Shown: positions 1 to 6,367, counted from the first letter of the stretch. The stretch: DNA of 22,797 nt from DAOVIY01 sp964441595 (GCA_964441595.1 CAYTXM010000005.1:1-22797); one strand, 5' to 3'. Numbers and translations are program-made. Notes: generated by a model from the letters alone, not told the origin.

Positions 1-1
1 C

Positions 2-37
2 GAGATACATCAAAATCGCCAAAAAGGCGATTTTTTG
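2..37 (+). repeat. Hairpin repeat, copy A (terminator-like)
   Basis: An AAAATCGCC arm (12-20), an AAAAA loop and a GGCGATTTT arm are followed by more T, the form of an intrinsic terminator on the plus strand. A 25-bp core (13-37) is identical in copies B (651-686) and C (4619-4653). The flank beginning GAGATAC is also shared, so A and B agree at 34 of 36 positions. The T run leads straight into TGATAGAAT (36-44), which resembles an extended -10. Copies A and B bracket the exonuclease gene. It could end a gene to the left of the window, or be a small dispersed repeat with terminator function. Confidence 0.75.
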
Positions 38-131
38 ATAGAATAAAAGAAGATAAATATAAATAAGTTTATGTTAAAAAAGTTAGTAATTTTGTTAACT
101 ATTATTCTACTTTTAAGATATAAAACAACCA

Positions 132-638
132 ATGAAATTTAAAAAAGATATTTTAATAATTGATTTTGAAGGTTTAAAAAACCCAGTTCAGATTGGAGCC
201 GTGCTTTTAGATAAAGAAACCTTAAATGAGAAAGATAGTTTTTCAACATATATTTTTGCTGACTTAAAAGATAAAATTAAAATTATTTCAGGTATATCTC
301 AAGAGACTTTAAAAGGCGCGCCCACCCAAGCTGAAGTTGGGCAAATGATTTTCAAAAGATTTGGTACAGATATAATTATCGGATCATGGGTTGCAAATGC
401 AGATATTAAGAATTTTAAAAAAATAATTCAGGCTGCTGAGATTGATCCTAAATTGTATGACTATCATATTCTAGATATTTGGCCAGCTGCATATATTTAT
501 CTAATAAAACAGGGATATAGAGGTGATATGCGTTCAGAAGAAATCTTTCAGAAATTTGGAGCAAAGCCAAGGGGACTACACGATGCCTTAGAAGACTGTA
601 GGATAGCAGCAGATGTTTTACGCAAGATTGTCTTATAA
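132..638 (+). CDS. DnaQ/RNase T-like DEDDh 3'-5' exonuclease
   Basis: Predicted cytoplasmic 3'-5' exonuclease of 168 aa, the size of a bare DnaQ-type catalytic domain. All DEDDh landmarks are visible: ExoI as D11-F-E13 after a hydrophobic strand, a family-typical SGISQETL segment near 53-60, ExoII Asp D91 in the NADIKNF segment, and ExoIII as H150-D-A-L-E-D155. The protein could proofread for a polymerase, act in RNA or DNA repair, or trim RNA; the fold does not decide this. There are no extra domains and no UvrC or helicase fusion. The start at 132 gives a normal N-terminus, and no Shine-Dalgarno site is seen. The gene stands alone between hairpin repeat copies A and B, with copy B 12 nt past the stop as its likely terminator. 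Confidence 0.85.
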   Translation: MKFKKDILIIDFEGLKNPVQIGAVLLDKETLNEKDSFSTYIFADLKDKIKIISGISQETLKGAPTQAEVGQMIFKRFGTDIIIGSWVANADIKNFKKIIQAAEIDPKLYDYHILDIWPAAYIYLIKQGYRGDMRSEEIFQKFGAKPRGLHDALEDCRIAADVLRKIVL

Positions 639-650
639 AAAGTTTCCACA

Positions 651-686
651 GAGATACGTTAAAATCGCCAAAAAGGCGATTTTTTG
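651..686 (+). repeat. Hairpin repeat, copy B (terminator of the exonuclease gene)
   Basis: Same hairpin as copy A (AAAATCGCC, AAAAA loop, GGCGATTTT plus T), 12 nt after the exonuclease stop and differing from copy A at two positions in the left flank. A second, weaker GC hairpin follows at 691-709 (CCCC and GGGG arms with an interrupted inner stem). This probably ends exonuclease transcription. The 639-822 stretch otherwise holds only the promoter of the next gene. Confidence 0.75.
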
Positions 687-761
687 TTTGCCCCGAGTTT
701 ATCGAGGGGGTAAAATAATAAATAATTAGGAATAGAAAGAATAGCCCTAGATTTTTTAAGA

Positions 762-770
762 TGGTATAAT
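762..770 (+). promoter_or_regulatory. Extended -10 promoter for the LolA-like gene
   Basis: TGGTATAAT is a perfect extended -10 lying 52 nt upstream of the ATG at 823, with a T-rich stretch (GATTTTTT) just before it. No convincing -35 is seen. The implied leader is about 45 nt with no Shine-Dalgarno site. Confidence 0.6.
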
Positions 771-822
771 AAAAGAGGTCGAGCGTTCTAATTAAATATT
801 AATTTATTTTTAAATTTATAAT

Positions 823-1479
823 ATGAAAACAAGAGATACAATAATTATTATAGCATTGATATTATTGGTTGGATTTGGGGCTTGGGCCTTGTTTGGAGGG
901 AAAAAAGCGGCTGCGCCAGATGAGGAACCAGCTCTGTCATTAACTGAAATTTTTGGCAAGGCAAAGGATGTAAGTTCTTTAAAGTATGATATGGTTACAA
1001 CTGTTCCCGGAGAAACAGCAGAAACAGTAAAAATGTGGAGAAAAGTAAATAAGATGAGAATGGAAGGAAGTTTTGAAGGGCAAAGCATAATCTATTTGAT
1101 GGATGTAGATAATCAGTTAGCATATATGTATTTTCCAACAGAAAACACGGCTATGAAAATAAATTTAAGTGATGTCCAGGAAAGTGTTGGGCAATCCCCA
1201 ACTGAACAATCCGATTTTGTTATGAAATATAACCCAGAGACTCTTGGTACTGAAACTCTGGATGGAAAGAACTGTTTAGTCATCAAATACACTACTGAAA
1301 CAGAAGAGGTAAAAATGTGGACATGGACAAAGTATGGGCTGCCTATTAAAACTGAATCAACGACAGATGATGGTACTTTAATAGTGGAGCTAAAGAATAT
1401 AGACCTGAGTACTATTCCTGATAGCATGTTTGAATTACCAACAAGCGTTCAAATAATGGATATACCATTTACTTTATAA
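823..1479 (+). CDS. Membrane-anchored LolA/LolB-fold-like protein
   Basis: 218 aa. Residues 6-24 form a hydrophobic N-terminal anchor, so the rest (about 30-218) is expected outside the cytoplasmic membrane. The body consists of alternating polar and hydrophobic beta strands with typical phrases of outer-membrane-lipoprotein-sorting or DUF4412-like proteins: a QSIIYLMDVDN strand, YFP followed by MKINL, then ETLDGKNCLVIKY and a C-terminal VELKNIDLSTIPDSMFELP segment. These families use an incomplete beta barrel to hold a hydrophobic ligand. A CPR cell has no outer membrane as far as is known, so lipoprotein sorting in the classic sense is unlikely; binding of a lipid or peptide at the envelope is a guess. 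It precedes another envelope protein by 38 nt and is probably co-transcribed with it. Confidence 0.6.
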   Translation: MKTRDTIIIIALILLVGFGAWALFGGKKAAAPDEEPALSLTEIFGKAKDVSSLKYDMVTTVPGETAETVKMWRKVNKMRMEGSFEGQSIIYLMDVDNQLAYMYFPTENTAMKINLSDVQESVGQSPTEQSDFVMKYNPETLGTETLDGKNCLVIKYTTETEEVKMWTWTKYGLPIKTESTTDDGTLIVELKNIDLSTIPDSMFELPTSVQIMDIPFTL

Positions 1480-1517
1480 AGGTCGAAAAAAATATCAACA
1501 ATAAAATTTAAAAAATA

Positions 1518-2567
1518 ATGGCAAAATTTAATGCTAAAAATTTAACAATAGCTGTTCTTTTTGGGGTTCTTTTAATTGGAGTAATAGGAATTGTTAATGC
1601 CCAAGAAACATTGCCAAAAGGCGGAGATAGTTTTGAGGCAGCTGTTAAACTGGAGCCAGGAAGTTATAAAGGAAGGAGTTTAGAGAGCCACGAAGTAGAA
1701 TATTTTTATATCGCTGGCATAAAACCAGGTCAAGAAATTAAAATAAACGGTACATTTACTCCTGAAACTAAATTTAGCGCAATTGCTACATTAGATTTAT
1801 ATGACGAAAATAGAACAGATTTGGGTGTTGGTTGTTATGAATCAGGCGAGGGTACTATGGATATTTCTTGTGAGGTTTCTTGGATGACTAATTCAGACAG
1901 AGAGACATACAAATATTATATTAGAACCGGAAGCGATACTTGGAACATAACTTCTTATTTGTTGGATATATCTTTGATAGATCGTTATGATGCTGGAAGC
2001 CAGAAAGATGCCGGGGATACAGTTGAAAAAGCAATGAGTGTTAAATCAGGAGAATATAAATCTTATCTTTCTGGAGAGCAAGGTACAGATGCTAAGGATT
2101 TTTATAAAGTAGCTGTTAAGAAAGGACAAACCTTGGCTGCTAAAGTAACTCCGCCAAGCGAGGCAAGCATAAGAATAACCGTATATGATAGCAATAGGAA
2201 GGTACTAAAAGATGAATATGCGCCAAATCCCGGTGCAATTATTACGAATTCTGTGCCAATAACCAAAAGTGGAGATGTATTCGTTGGTGTTATTTGTGAC
2301 AAGTATTGTAGCAAGGAACTTGTTGCTTATACTTTGAATATTGCAACAGAAGGAGTTCTAGTTGAGGAGGAAGAATACGACGAAGAAGGTTTACCTTATT
2401 ACGGCGTAGATGGAGCAGTACCTGGGGATGGAGTTGAAAAAGAAGGTTCAAATTGGACATTAATTCTAGGTATAATTGCTTTAATTATAATACTTGGGAT
2501 AGTTGTTTATTTTCTTTTGAAAAAGAAGAAAAAAAGGGGAACTACAGATGATCCTCTAAATTTATAA
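1518..2567 (+). CDS. Exported protein with two PPC-like domains and a C-terminal membrane anchor
   Basis: 349 aa. A signal peptide spans 1-28 with a probable cut after VNA. Two similar extracellular beta domains follow, about 33-153 and 164-276. Each starts with a G-D-(S/T)-(F/V)-E-(A/K)-A phrase, has a D/E-Y/F-F/Y strand and a conserved KxGQ turn (near 70 and 202), and ends with a (L/V)-Y-D strand, as in bacterial pre-peptidase C-terminal (PPC) and related jelly-roll domains. Each domain holds two Cys (106/118 and 260/264) that might form disulfides. An acidic linker (about 280-310) leads to a transmembrane helix (313-334) and a KKKKKR stop-transfer tail. The protein is thus displayed outside the cell, tethered by its C-terminus. 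Its ligand is unknown; PPC-like domains are usually accessory binding modules, and no enzyme domain is present. Confidence 0.6.
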   Translation: MAKFNAKNLTIAVLFGVLLIGVIGIVNAQETLPKGGDSFEAAVKLEPGSYKGRSLESHEVEYFYIAGIKPGQEIKINGTFTPETKFSAIATLDLYDENRTDLGVGCYESGEGTMDISCEVSWMTNSDRETYKYYIRTGSDTWNITSYLLDISLIDRYDAGSQKDAGDTVEKAMSVKSGEYKSYLSGEQGTDAKDFYKVAVKKGQTLAAKVTPPSEASIRITVYDSNRKVLKDEYAPNPGAIITNSVPITKSGDVFVGVICDKYCSKELVAYTLNIATEGVLVEEEEYDEEGLPYYGVDGAVPGDGVEKEGSNWTLILGIIALIIILGIVVYFLLKKKKKRGTTDDPLNL

Positions 2568-2582
2568 TTACTTTTAATTTTT

Positions 2583-2602
2583 TATGAAGACTTCATACTT
2601 TT
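2583..2602 (+). terminator. Weak AT-rich terminator-like hairpin
   Basis: TATGAA (2583-2588), GAC loop and TTCATA (2592-2597) are followed by CTTTTT. The stem is short and AT-rich, so termination would be weak. The position just after the PPC-like gene is suitable. Confidence 0.35.
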
Positions 2603-2640
2603 TAGCCCTTTGCGTAGAAATGGGTAAAATTTAGATTTTT

Positions 2641-2649
2641 TGGTAAAAT
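2641..2649 (+). promoter_or_regulatory. Extended -10 promoter for the CDF transporter
   Basis: TGGTAAAAT follows directly on a GATTTTTT tract and ends 8 nt before the ATG at 2658. With a usual start point 6-8 nt past the -10, the transcript would begin at or next to the start codon, so the mRNA may be leaderless. No -35 match is obvious. Confidence 0.5.
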
Positions 2650-2657
2650 AGAAATAT

Positions 2658-3707
2658 ATGAAAGAGAAAGTCGCAATAATTTCAATATTGGCAAACATTA
2701 TTTTAGCTGGAAGCAAAATCGCTGTCGGCGCTTTTTCTAATTCTACCGCTATTTTAGCTGAAGGGCTGCATTCTTTTATGGATATATTTTCTTCGGCAAT
2801 TGGTTATATTGGGATTAAAATTTCTAAAAAACCTAGTGATAAAGAACATCCATACGGCCATTATAAATTTGAAGTTTTAAGCGGAGTAATTATTACAATT
2901 ATTGTTTTTGCAACTGGTATTGGTATTATTTACGAATCTTATAAAAATTTTCTTGATCCCCAAAAGATTGAAATTAGTTATCTGGCTTTTGGCGTTATGA
3001 TATTTTCAGCTGTTGTAAATGAAATTATGGCTAGATTAAAGATCCATTATGGCAAAAAAGAGAGTTCTGTTAGTTTGCTTTCAGACGGAGTCCATTCACG
3101 GGTTGATGTTTATGCATCAATAGCAGTTTTAACAGGTTTGTTTTTCGTTAAATACTGGATTTACGCTGATTCTCTTTTAGCTTTATTAATTGGTTTATAC
3201 ATTGTTAAAGAATCATTTTCATTAGGAAGAGAAGCGATTGATTCTTTGCTTGATGTTACTGCAGGGGAAGATATAGAAGAAAAAATAAAAAATATTGCTA
3301 AAGAACAAAATATTGAAATTTCTTCTTTAAAAACCCAAAAAAAAGGTTCAGCTACAACAGCAAATTTAGTTATAAAGCTGCAAAGCGATTTGAGCGTTGA
3401 AGAAGCAACTAAAATTTCCGATAGATTAAGAGAAAAGCTTATGGAAGAAATTAAAAGTATTCAATATGTCGCAATTCAAATTGAAAGCCATGAAGTAAGT
3501 ACTGGTTTTTATAAACCTCATCTTGGAAGAAGTTTTGGTTGGCAAAGAAAAGGTAGGTTTAAGGGAGAAATTCAAGAAGCAATTGGCAAAGGTCCAAGTG
3601 GCTATTGCATTTGTTCTAAATGTGGTTATAAGATTGCGCATGAGCGTGGCGTTCCTTGTTCAAATTTAAAATGTCCTAATTGCAATACAAATTTAGAAAG
3701 GAAATGA
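2658..3707 (+). CDS. Cation diffusion facilitator with a Cys-rich zinc-ribbon-like C-terminus
   Basis: Predicted proton-coupled exporter of divalent metal (Zn2+, Fe2+ or Mn2+). The N-terminal half has about six membrane helices. The two metal-site motifs are present as HSFMD (H38, D42) and HSRVD (H146, D150), and the loop has the family HPYGHYKFE phrase (64-72). The cytoplasmic domain (about 203-280) matches the CDF C-terminal fold. After it comes an extra segment of about 70 residues: a basic, Gly/Arg-rich linker (285-312), then C317, C319, C322, H328, C334, C339 and C342 arranged as CxCxxC and CxxxxCxxC. That tail is not part of the standard CDF protein and is likely to bind metal. At 349 aa it is longer than many CDF exporters for this reason. 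Substrate cannot be told from sequence alone. Confidence 0.85.
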   Translation: MKEKVAIISILANIILAGSKIAVGAFSNSTAILAEGLHSFMDIFSSAIGYIGIKISKKPSDKEHPYGHYKFEVLSGVIITIIVFATGIGIIYESYKNFLDPQKIEISYLAFGVMIFSAVVNEIMARLKIHYGKKESSVSLLSDGVHSRVDVYASIAVLTGLFFVKYWIYADSLLALLIGLYIVKESFSLGREAIDSLLDVTAGEDIEEKIKNIAKEQNIEISSLKTQKKGSATTANLVIKLQSDLSVEEATKISDRLREKLMEEIKSIQYVAIQIESHEVSTGFYKPHLGRSFGWQRKGRFKGEIQEAIGKGPSGYCICSKCGYKIAHERGVPCSNLKCPNCNTNLERK

Positions 3708-3752
3708 TATTTTAATTGATGATATCAAAATTAAAGTAAAAGCTGGTCACGG
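3707..3752 (+). pseudogene. Stray duplicated copy of the obg 5' end
   Basis: 3712-3752 is identical over 41 bp to 4672-4712, the start of obg, at an offset of exactly 960 bp. Extended to 3707, it matches over 46 bp with one difference: ATT where obg has its ATG start. Similarity stops abruptly at 3753. Translated in frame, it keeps the first 14 obg residues after the initiator and then runs into unrelated sequence. Restoring the ATG would place obg one base after the CDF stop, suggesting that CDF and obg were once adjacent and that the 960 bp now between them were inserted or rearranged with duplication of the junction. An assembly artefact is the main alternative. Confidence 0.75.
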
Positions 3753-3783
3753 GGAAGAGCTAATTTTTTATCCACAAGGGGTC

Positions 3784-3811
3784 TTGACTTTAAGTTTAAG
3801 GGTGCTACTAT
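3784..3811 (+). promoter_or_regulatory. Promoter upstream of the broken NYN gene
   Basis: TTGACT (3784-3789), a 16-nt spacer and TACTAT (3806-3811) with a TGC extension (3803-3805). This is one of the better -35/-10 pairs in the window. A second -10, TATAAT at 3870-3875, lies 7 nt before the ATG at 3883. The first promoter would place the 3825-3855 hairpin in the transcript leader. Confidence 0.5.
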
Positions 3812-3824
3812 ATAAATGAAAGTC

Positions 3825-3863
3825 ACCTGCGCCTGCCGGAAGGTAGTGTGCAGGTTTTTATTT
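3825..3863 (+). terminator. GC-rich hairpin with GGAA tetraloop and T tract
   Basis: The arms 3825-3837 and 3842-3855 pair over 13 positions, with G-U pairs and one bulged T, around a GGAA tetraloop, and TTTTTATTT follows. This is the strongest stem in the plus-strand intergenic regions. It stands downstream of a promoter and upstream of the NYN gene, so it could be a leader attenuator, or the terminator of a transcript coming from the CDF gene. Confidence 0.6.
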
Positions 3864-3882
3864 ATAGTGTATAATAACAACA

Positions 3883-4539
3883 ATGGACAGGGTATGTATT
3901 TTAATTGATGGTAATAATTTTTATCATTTAGTCCTTTAAAAGCTCGGCTTAAAAGAGACACAATTTGATTTTGAAAAATTTGCAGTTTTTCTTGCTAATG
4001 GAAGAAAAATTTCAGATACAGGTAAGAGGTTTTATATTGGTACTGTACCTGAAAAAGAAGGTGACATTAGGACTAAAAAAGCAATGGCAAAACAGACATT
4101 TCTTTTCACTGTATTGAAAAATAATCATTGGGAGATTAAAACAAGTAAACTTAGAACAAGAAAAGAAAGAATCCCCATTGATAATCGTGTTGTTGATTAT
4201 GAAAAACTTTTGAAGTTTGGAATTAAGAAAATTATATATAAAAGATTACGAGAAAAAGGTATAGATGTAAAAATAGCTACTGATTTAATTGTGGGAGCGG
4301 TTGATAATCAATATGATACTGCGATTCTTGTAAGTTCTGATTCGGATCTAAATCCTGCGATTGATTGGGTTCGATATAGATATAGAAAAAAAAAGAAAAT
4401 TGAATATATTGGTTTTTCTATTCCTGACGAGATTAACCCAGAGAATTCTACAAATCCTTCATTGTCTTTAATTACAAAATCGGATGTAAAAAGGATACTT
4501 ATTAAATCAGATTTGCGGCCATTTATAAAAGTAGAGTAA
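3883..4539 (+). pseudogene. NYN/LabA-like nuclease gene with an in-frame TAA
   Basis: From the ATG at 3883 the frame reads MDRVCILIDGNNFYHLVL, meets TAA at 3937-3939 (codon 19), then stays open to 4539 with clear NYN/PIN_LabA features. These are the first acidic motif LIDGNN (D9), the central ATDL (D134) and the SSDSD motif (D153, D155); these Asp residues form the metal site of this RNase superfamily. The first ATG after the stop is at 4084, which would lose D9 and the first strands, so reinitiation should not give an active enzyme. An AAA to TAA change is the simplest cause. It may be a recent nonsense mutation, a sequencing error, or the mark of a decaying insert, since the gene lies between the two copies of the obg 5' end. 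The stretch downstream (4540-4668) holds two hairpins. Confidence 0.75.
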
Positions 4540-4553
4540 ATTTTAGGATAAGA

Positions 4554-4572
4554 TAAAACCAAAACGGTTTTA
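4554..4572 (+). terminator. AT-rich terminator-like hairpin after the NYN gene
   Basis: TAAAACC (4554-4560), AAAAC loop and GGTTTTA (4566-4572). The stem is 7 bp with almost no T tail beyond it, so it is a weak candidate; copy C of the hairpin repeat, about 50 nt on, is the stronger terminator. Confidence 0.35.
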
Positions 4573-4618
4573 ATGTTATTCACGATATTTAGTCGTTTAA
4601 TCTTTTATTAATAAACTA

Positions 4619-4653
4619 AGATGTATTGAAATCGCCAAAAAGGCGATTTTTTG
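4619..4653 (+). repeat. Hairpin repeat, copy C
   Basis: The same 25-bp core as copies A and B (4629-4653) with a related left flank; 31 of 35 positions match copy A. As in copy A, the T run is followed at once by an extended -10-like element (TGGTAGGAT, 4652-4660). It therefore seems to combine a terminator for the NYN region with the promoter of obg. Confidence 0.75.
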
Positions 4654-4660
4654 GTAGGAT
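4652..4660 (+). promoter_or_regulatory. Extended -10 element for obg
   Basis: TGGTAGGAT overlaps the T tract of repeat copy C and ends 8 nt before the obg ATG, implying a leaderless or nearly leaderless mRNA. It resembles the element before the CDF gene (TGGTAAAAT, also 8 nt from ATG). Confidence 0.45.
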
Positions 4661-4668
4661 AAGGTAAT

Positions 4669-5646
4669 ATGTTAATTGATGATATCAAAATTAAAGTAAA
4701 AGCTGGTCACGGAGGTCGTGGCGCAGTGGCATTTAATAAAGTATTGATGAGTCTTGGACCGACTGGTGGTAATGGCGGTAAAGGAGGCAGTGTTTATTTA
4801 GAAGGTGTGTCTGATATTGGCGCTCTTTCCCAGTTTCGCGGCAAAAAGGAATTAGCGGCAGAGGATGGACAAGACGGAAAACCCCAACTTCATGATGGGG
4901 AAGACGGTAAAAATATTATTTTAAAAGTGCCGATTGGCACTTTAGTTCATAATTTATCTACTGGCGAAGATTTAGAGATTATCTCTATTGGGCAGCAGTT
5001 GTTAACAGTTAAAGGAGGTAAGGGTGGCAAAGGTAATTTTAAATTTAGGTCGTCAACTAATACAAGTCCAACTCAATTTCAAGAAGGTTTGCCTGGTGAA
5101 GAATATGAATTAAGGCTTGAACTCAAGCTAATTGCTGATGTTGGATTTGTTGGTTTGCCAAATGTTGGTAAGTCCAGTTTATTAAACGAATTAACTAATG
5201 CTAAAAGCAAGGTGGCTAATTATCCGTTTACAACGCTTAATCCAAATCTGGGCGTTTATTATGAATTGATATTAGCCGATGTTCCCGGAATTATTGAAGG
5301 TGCTTCTGATAATAAAGGGCTTGGTATTAAATTTTTACGGCATATTGATAGGACGAAAACGCTTTTTCATTTTATTTCCGCAGAATCGTCTGACCCAGTG
5401 AAAGATTATCAGGTTATCAGAAATGAATTAGGCGCTCATAGCAAGCAACTTTTAGATAAAACTGAATATATTTTTTTGAGTAAGTCTGACTTATTAGATA
5501 AAGATAAAATAAAAGGAAAACTTAATCAATTAAAAAAAATAGGCAAGGAAGCAATTCCAATTTCTATACTTGATGACGAAAGTATAAAATATATTGAAAA
5601 AATATTACGGGATGTAATAAAACAAAAATATAAAAAAGTTTCTTAA
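4669..5646 (+). CDS. obg: GTPase Obg (CgtA)
   Basis: Ribosome-associated GTPase needed for maturation of the large subunit. 325 aa in two domains. The Gly-rich Obg fold (1-155) opens with the usual (M)xIDxxKIKVKAGxGGxG and contains several GG turns (GGNGGKGG, KGGKGGKG). The G domain (156-325) has G1 GLPNVGKSS (162-170), the YPFTT switch (185-189), G3 DVPG (204-207) and a G4 SKSD (271-274) instead of the usual NKxD; Ser in the first place is tolerated in some GTPases. The variable C-terminal OCT domain is absent, so this is the short form. Its first 14 codons are duplicated 960 bp upstream. The start is fixed by the N-terminal motif. Confidence 0.95.
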   Translation: MLIDDIKIKVKAGHGGRGAVAFNKVLMSLGPTGGNGGKGGSVYLEGVSDIGALSQFRGKKELAAEDGQDGKPQLHDGEDGKNIILKVPIGTLVHNLSTGEDLEIISIGQQLLTVKGGKGGKGNFKFRSSTNTSPTQFQEGLPGEEYELRLELKLIADVGFVGLPNVGKSSLLNELTNAKSKVANYPFTTLNPNLGVYYELILADVPGIIEGASDNKGLGIKFLRHIDRTKTLFHFISAESSDPVKDYQVIRNELGAHSKQLLDKTEYIFLSKSDLLDKDKIKGKLNQLKKIGKEAIPISILDDESIKYIEKILRDVIKQKYKKVS

Positions 5647-5650
5647 TGTT

Positions 5651-5678
5651 TTGAAAAAAGATTAAGTTGTGATACAAT
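5651..5678 (+). promoter_or_regulatory. Promoter of the FKBP gene
   Basis: TTGAAA (5651-5656), 16-nt spacer and TACAAT (5673-5678) with a TGA extension. The ATG follows 23 nt after the -10. Confidence 0.55.
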
Positions 5679-5701
5679 AGAAAAAATAAATAAAATTTAT
5701 T

Positions 5702-6160
5702 ATGAAAAAGATATTGATTATCGCTTTAGTTCTTGTTCTTTTTGTTGTTATAATTAATTGGAGTAAAAATAATAAAATAAATAAAACTATGGAACCAGTT
5801 TCAGATAACAATGAACAGATTAATACAACTCAAGACAATGAGTTAAAAATTGAGGTATTAAATGAAGGGGAAGGAATAGCAGCTAAAAACGGAGATAATG
5901 TATCGGTTCATTATACTGGAACACTTGAAGATGGCACAAAGTTTGATTCAAGTGTAGATAGAGGGGTTCCTTTTGATTTCAATCTTGGAGTTGGCCAGGT
6001 TATAAAAGGCTGGGATTTAGGAGTTTTAGGAATGAAAGTGGGAGAAAAACGAAAACTGATAATTCCTTCGGATCTTGCTTATGGAGTGGGTGGGGCGCCT
6101 GGAGTAATTCCTCCAAACGCAACTCTTATATTTGAAGTTGAGCTTTTAGAAATTAAATAN
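5702..6160 (+). CDS. Membrane-anchored FKBP-type peptidyl-prolyl isomerase
   Basis: 152 aa. A membrane anchor (4-19) and a polar linker (20-46) precede one FKBP domain (about 47-152), so the isomerase should act outside the cytoplasmic membrane on exported proteins. Active-site residues are in place: Y71 in VHYTG, F81-D82 in KFDSS, V100-I101 and W104 in GQVIKGWD, Y127 in LAYG, and the closing IPPNATLIFEVELLEIK strand. The frame reaches TAN at 6158-6160, where the gap begins. As the domain is complete at LLEIK, TAA or TAG is nearly certain there. It has its own promoter. Confidence 0.92.
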
Positions 6161-6259
6161 NNNNNNNNNNNNNNNNNNNNNNNNNNNNNNNNNNNNNNNN
6201 NNNNNNNNNNNNNNNNNNNNNNNNNNNNNNNNNNNNNNNNNNNNNNNNNNNNNNNNNNN
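6160..6259. other. Assembly gap (100 N)
   Basis: Exactly 100 N, the customary placeholder for a gap of unknown length. It begins in the stop codon of the FKBP gene, and pyrimidine-rich plus-strand sequence follows. True distance and content are unknown. Confidence 0.98.
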
Positions 6260-6367
6260 TTTTTTTTCTTTTTCCTTTCTAATTTTATCTTTTGTTTCAT
6301 TCACTAATTTAAAAAATCTAAGTCTCATTCTTACATTTTTTGTATTTTTTAATATTTCACTTACCAT
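6260..6367 (-). CDS. Possible partial minus-strand gene running into the gap
   Basis: On the minus strand an ATG at 6367 opens a frame (MVSEILKNTKNVRMRLRFF...) of at least 36 codons, rich in Lys and Arg and still open at the gap. Two purine-rich ribosome-site-like tracts precede it, AAAGGA 12 nt upstream (6379-6384) and AAAGGAGAGG further up (about 6397-6406). A promoter and a long leader lie beyond. The first ATG after AAAGGAGAGG gives only Met-Lys-Gly-stop. No family is recognised. It may be a real gene beginning or chance in low-complexity sequence; the organised upstream region favours a gene. Confidence 0.35.

Noticed and set aside
816..1427. Long minus-strand frames opposite the LolA-like gene
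   Set aside because: They are antisense shadows of a well-formed exported protein, with no motifs or promoter of their own.
3937..3939. TAA read through as a sense codon (recoding)
   Set aside because: TAA serves as the normal stop of many genes here, and no selenocysteine, pyrrolysine or frameshift signal uses TAA in this way. A nonsense mutation or error is simpler.
3731..3961. 76-codon minus-strand frame over the NYN promoter region
   Set aside because: It runs through the strong hairpin and the start of the NYN gene, and its translation has no recognisable features.
1..4660. The three hairpin repeats as a CRISPR array
   Set aside because: Spacing is 0.6 to 4 kb, with genes between and no cas genes; the units act as terminators.
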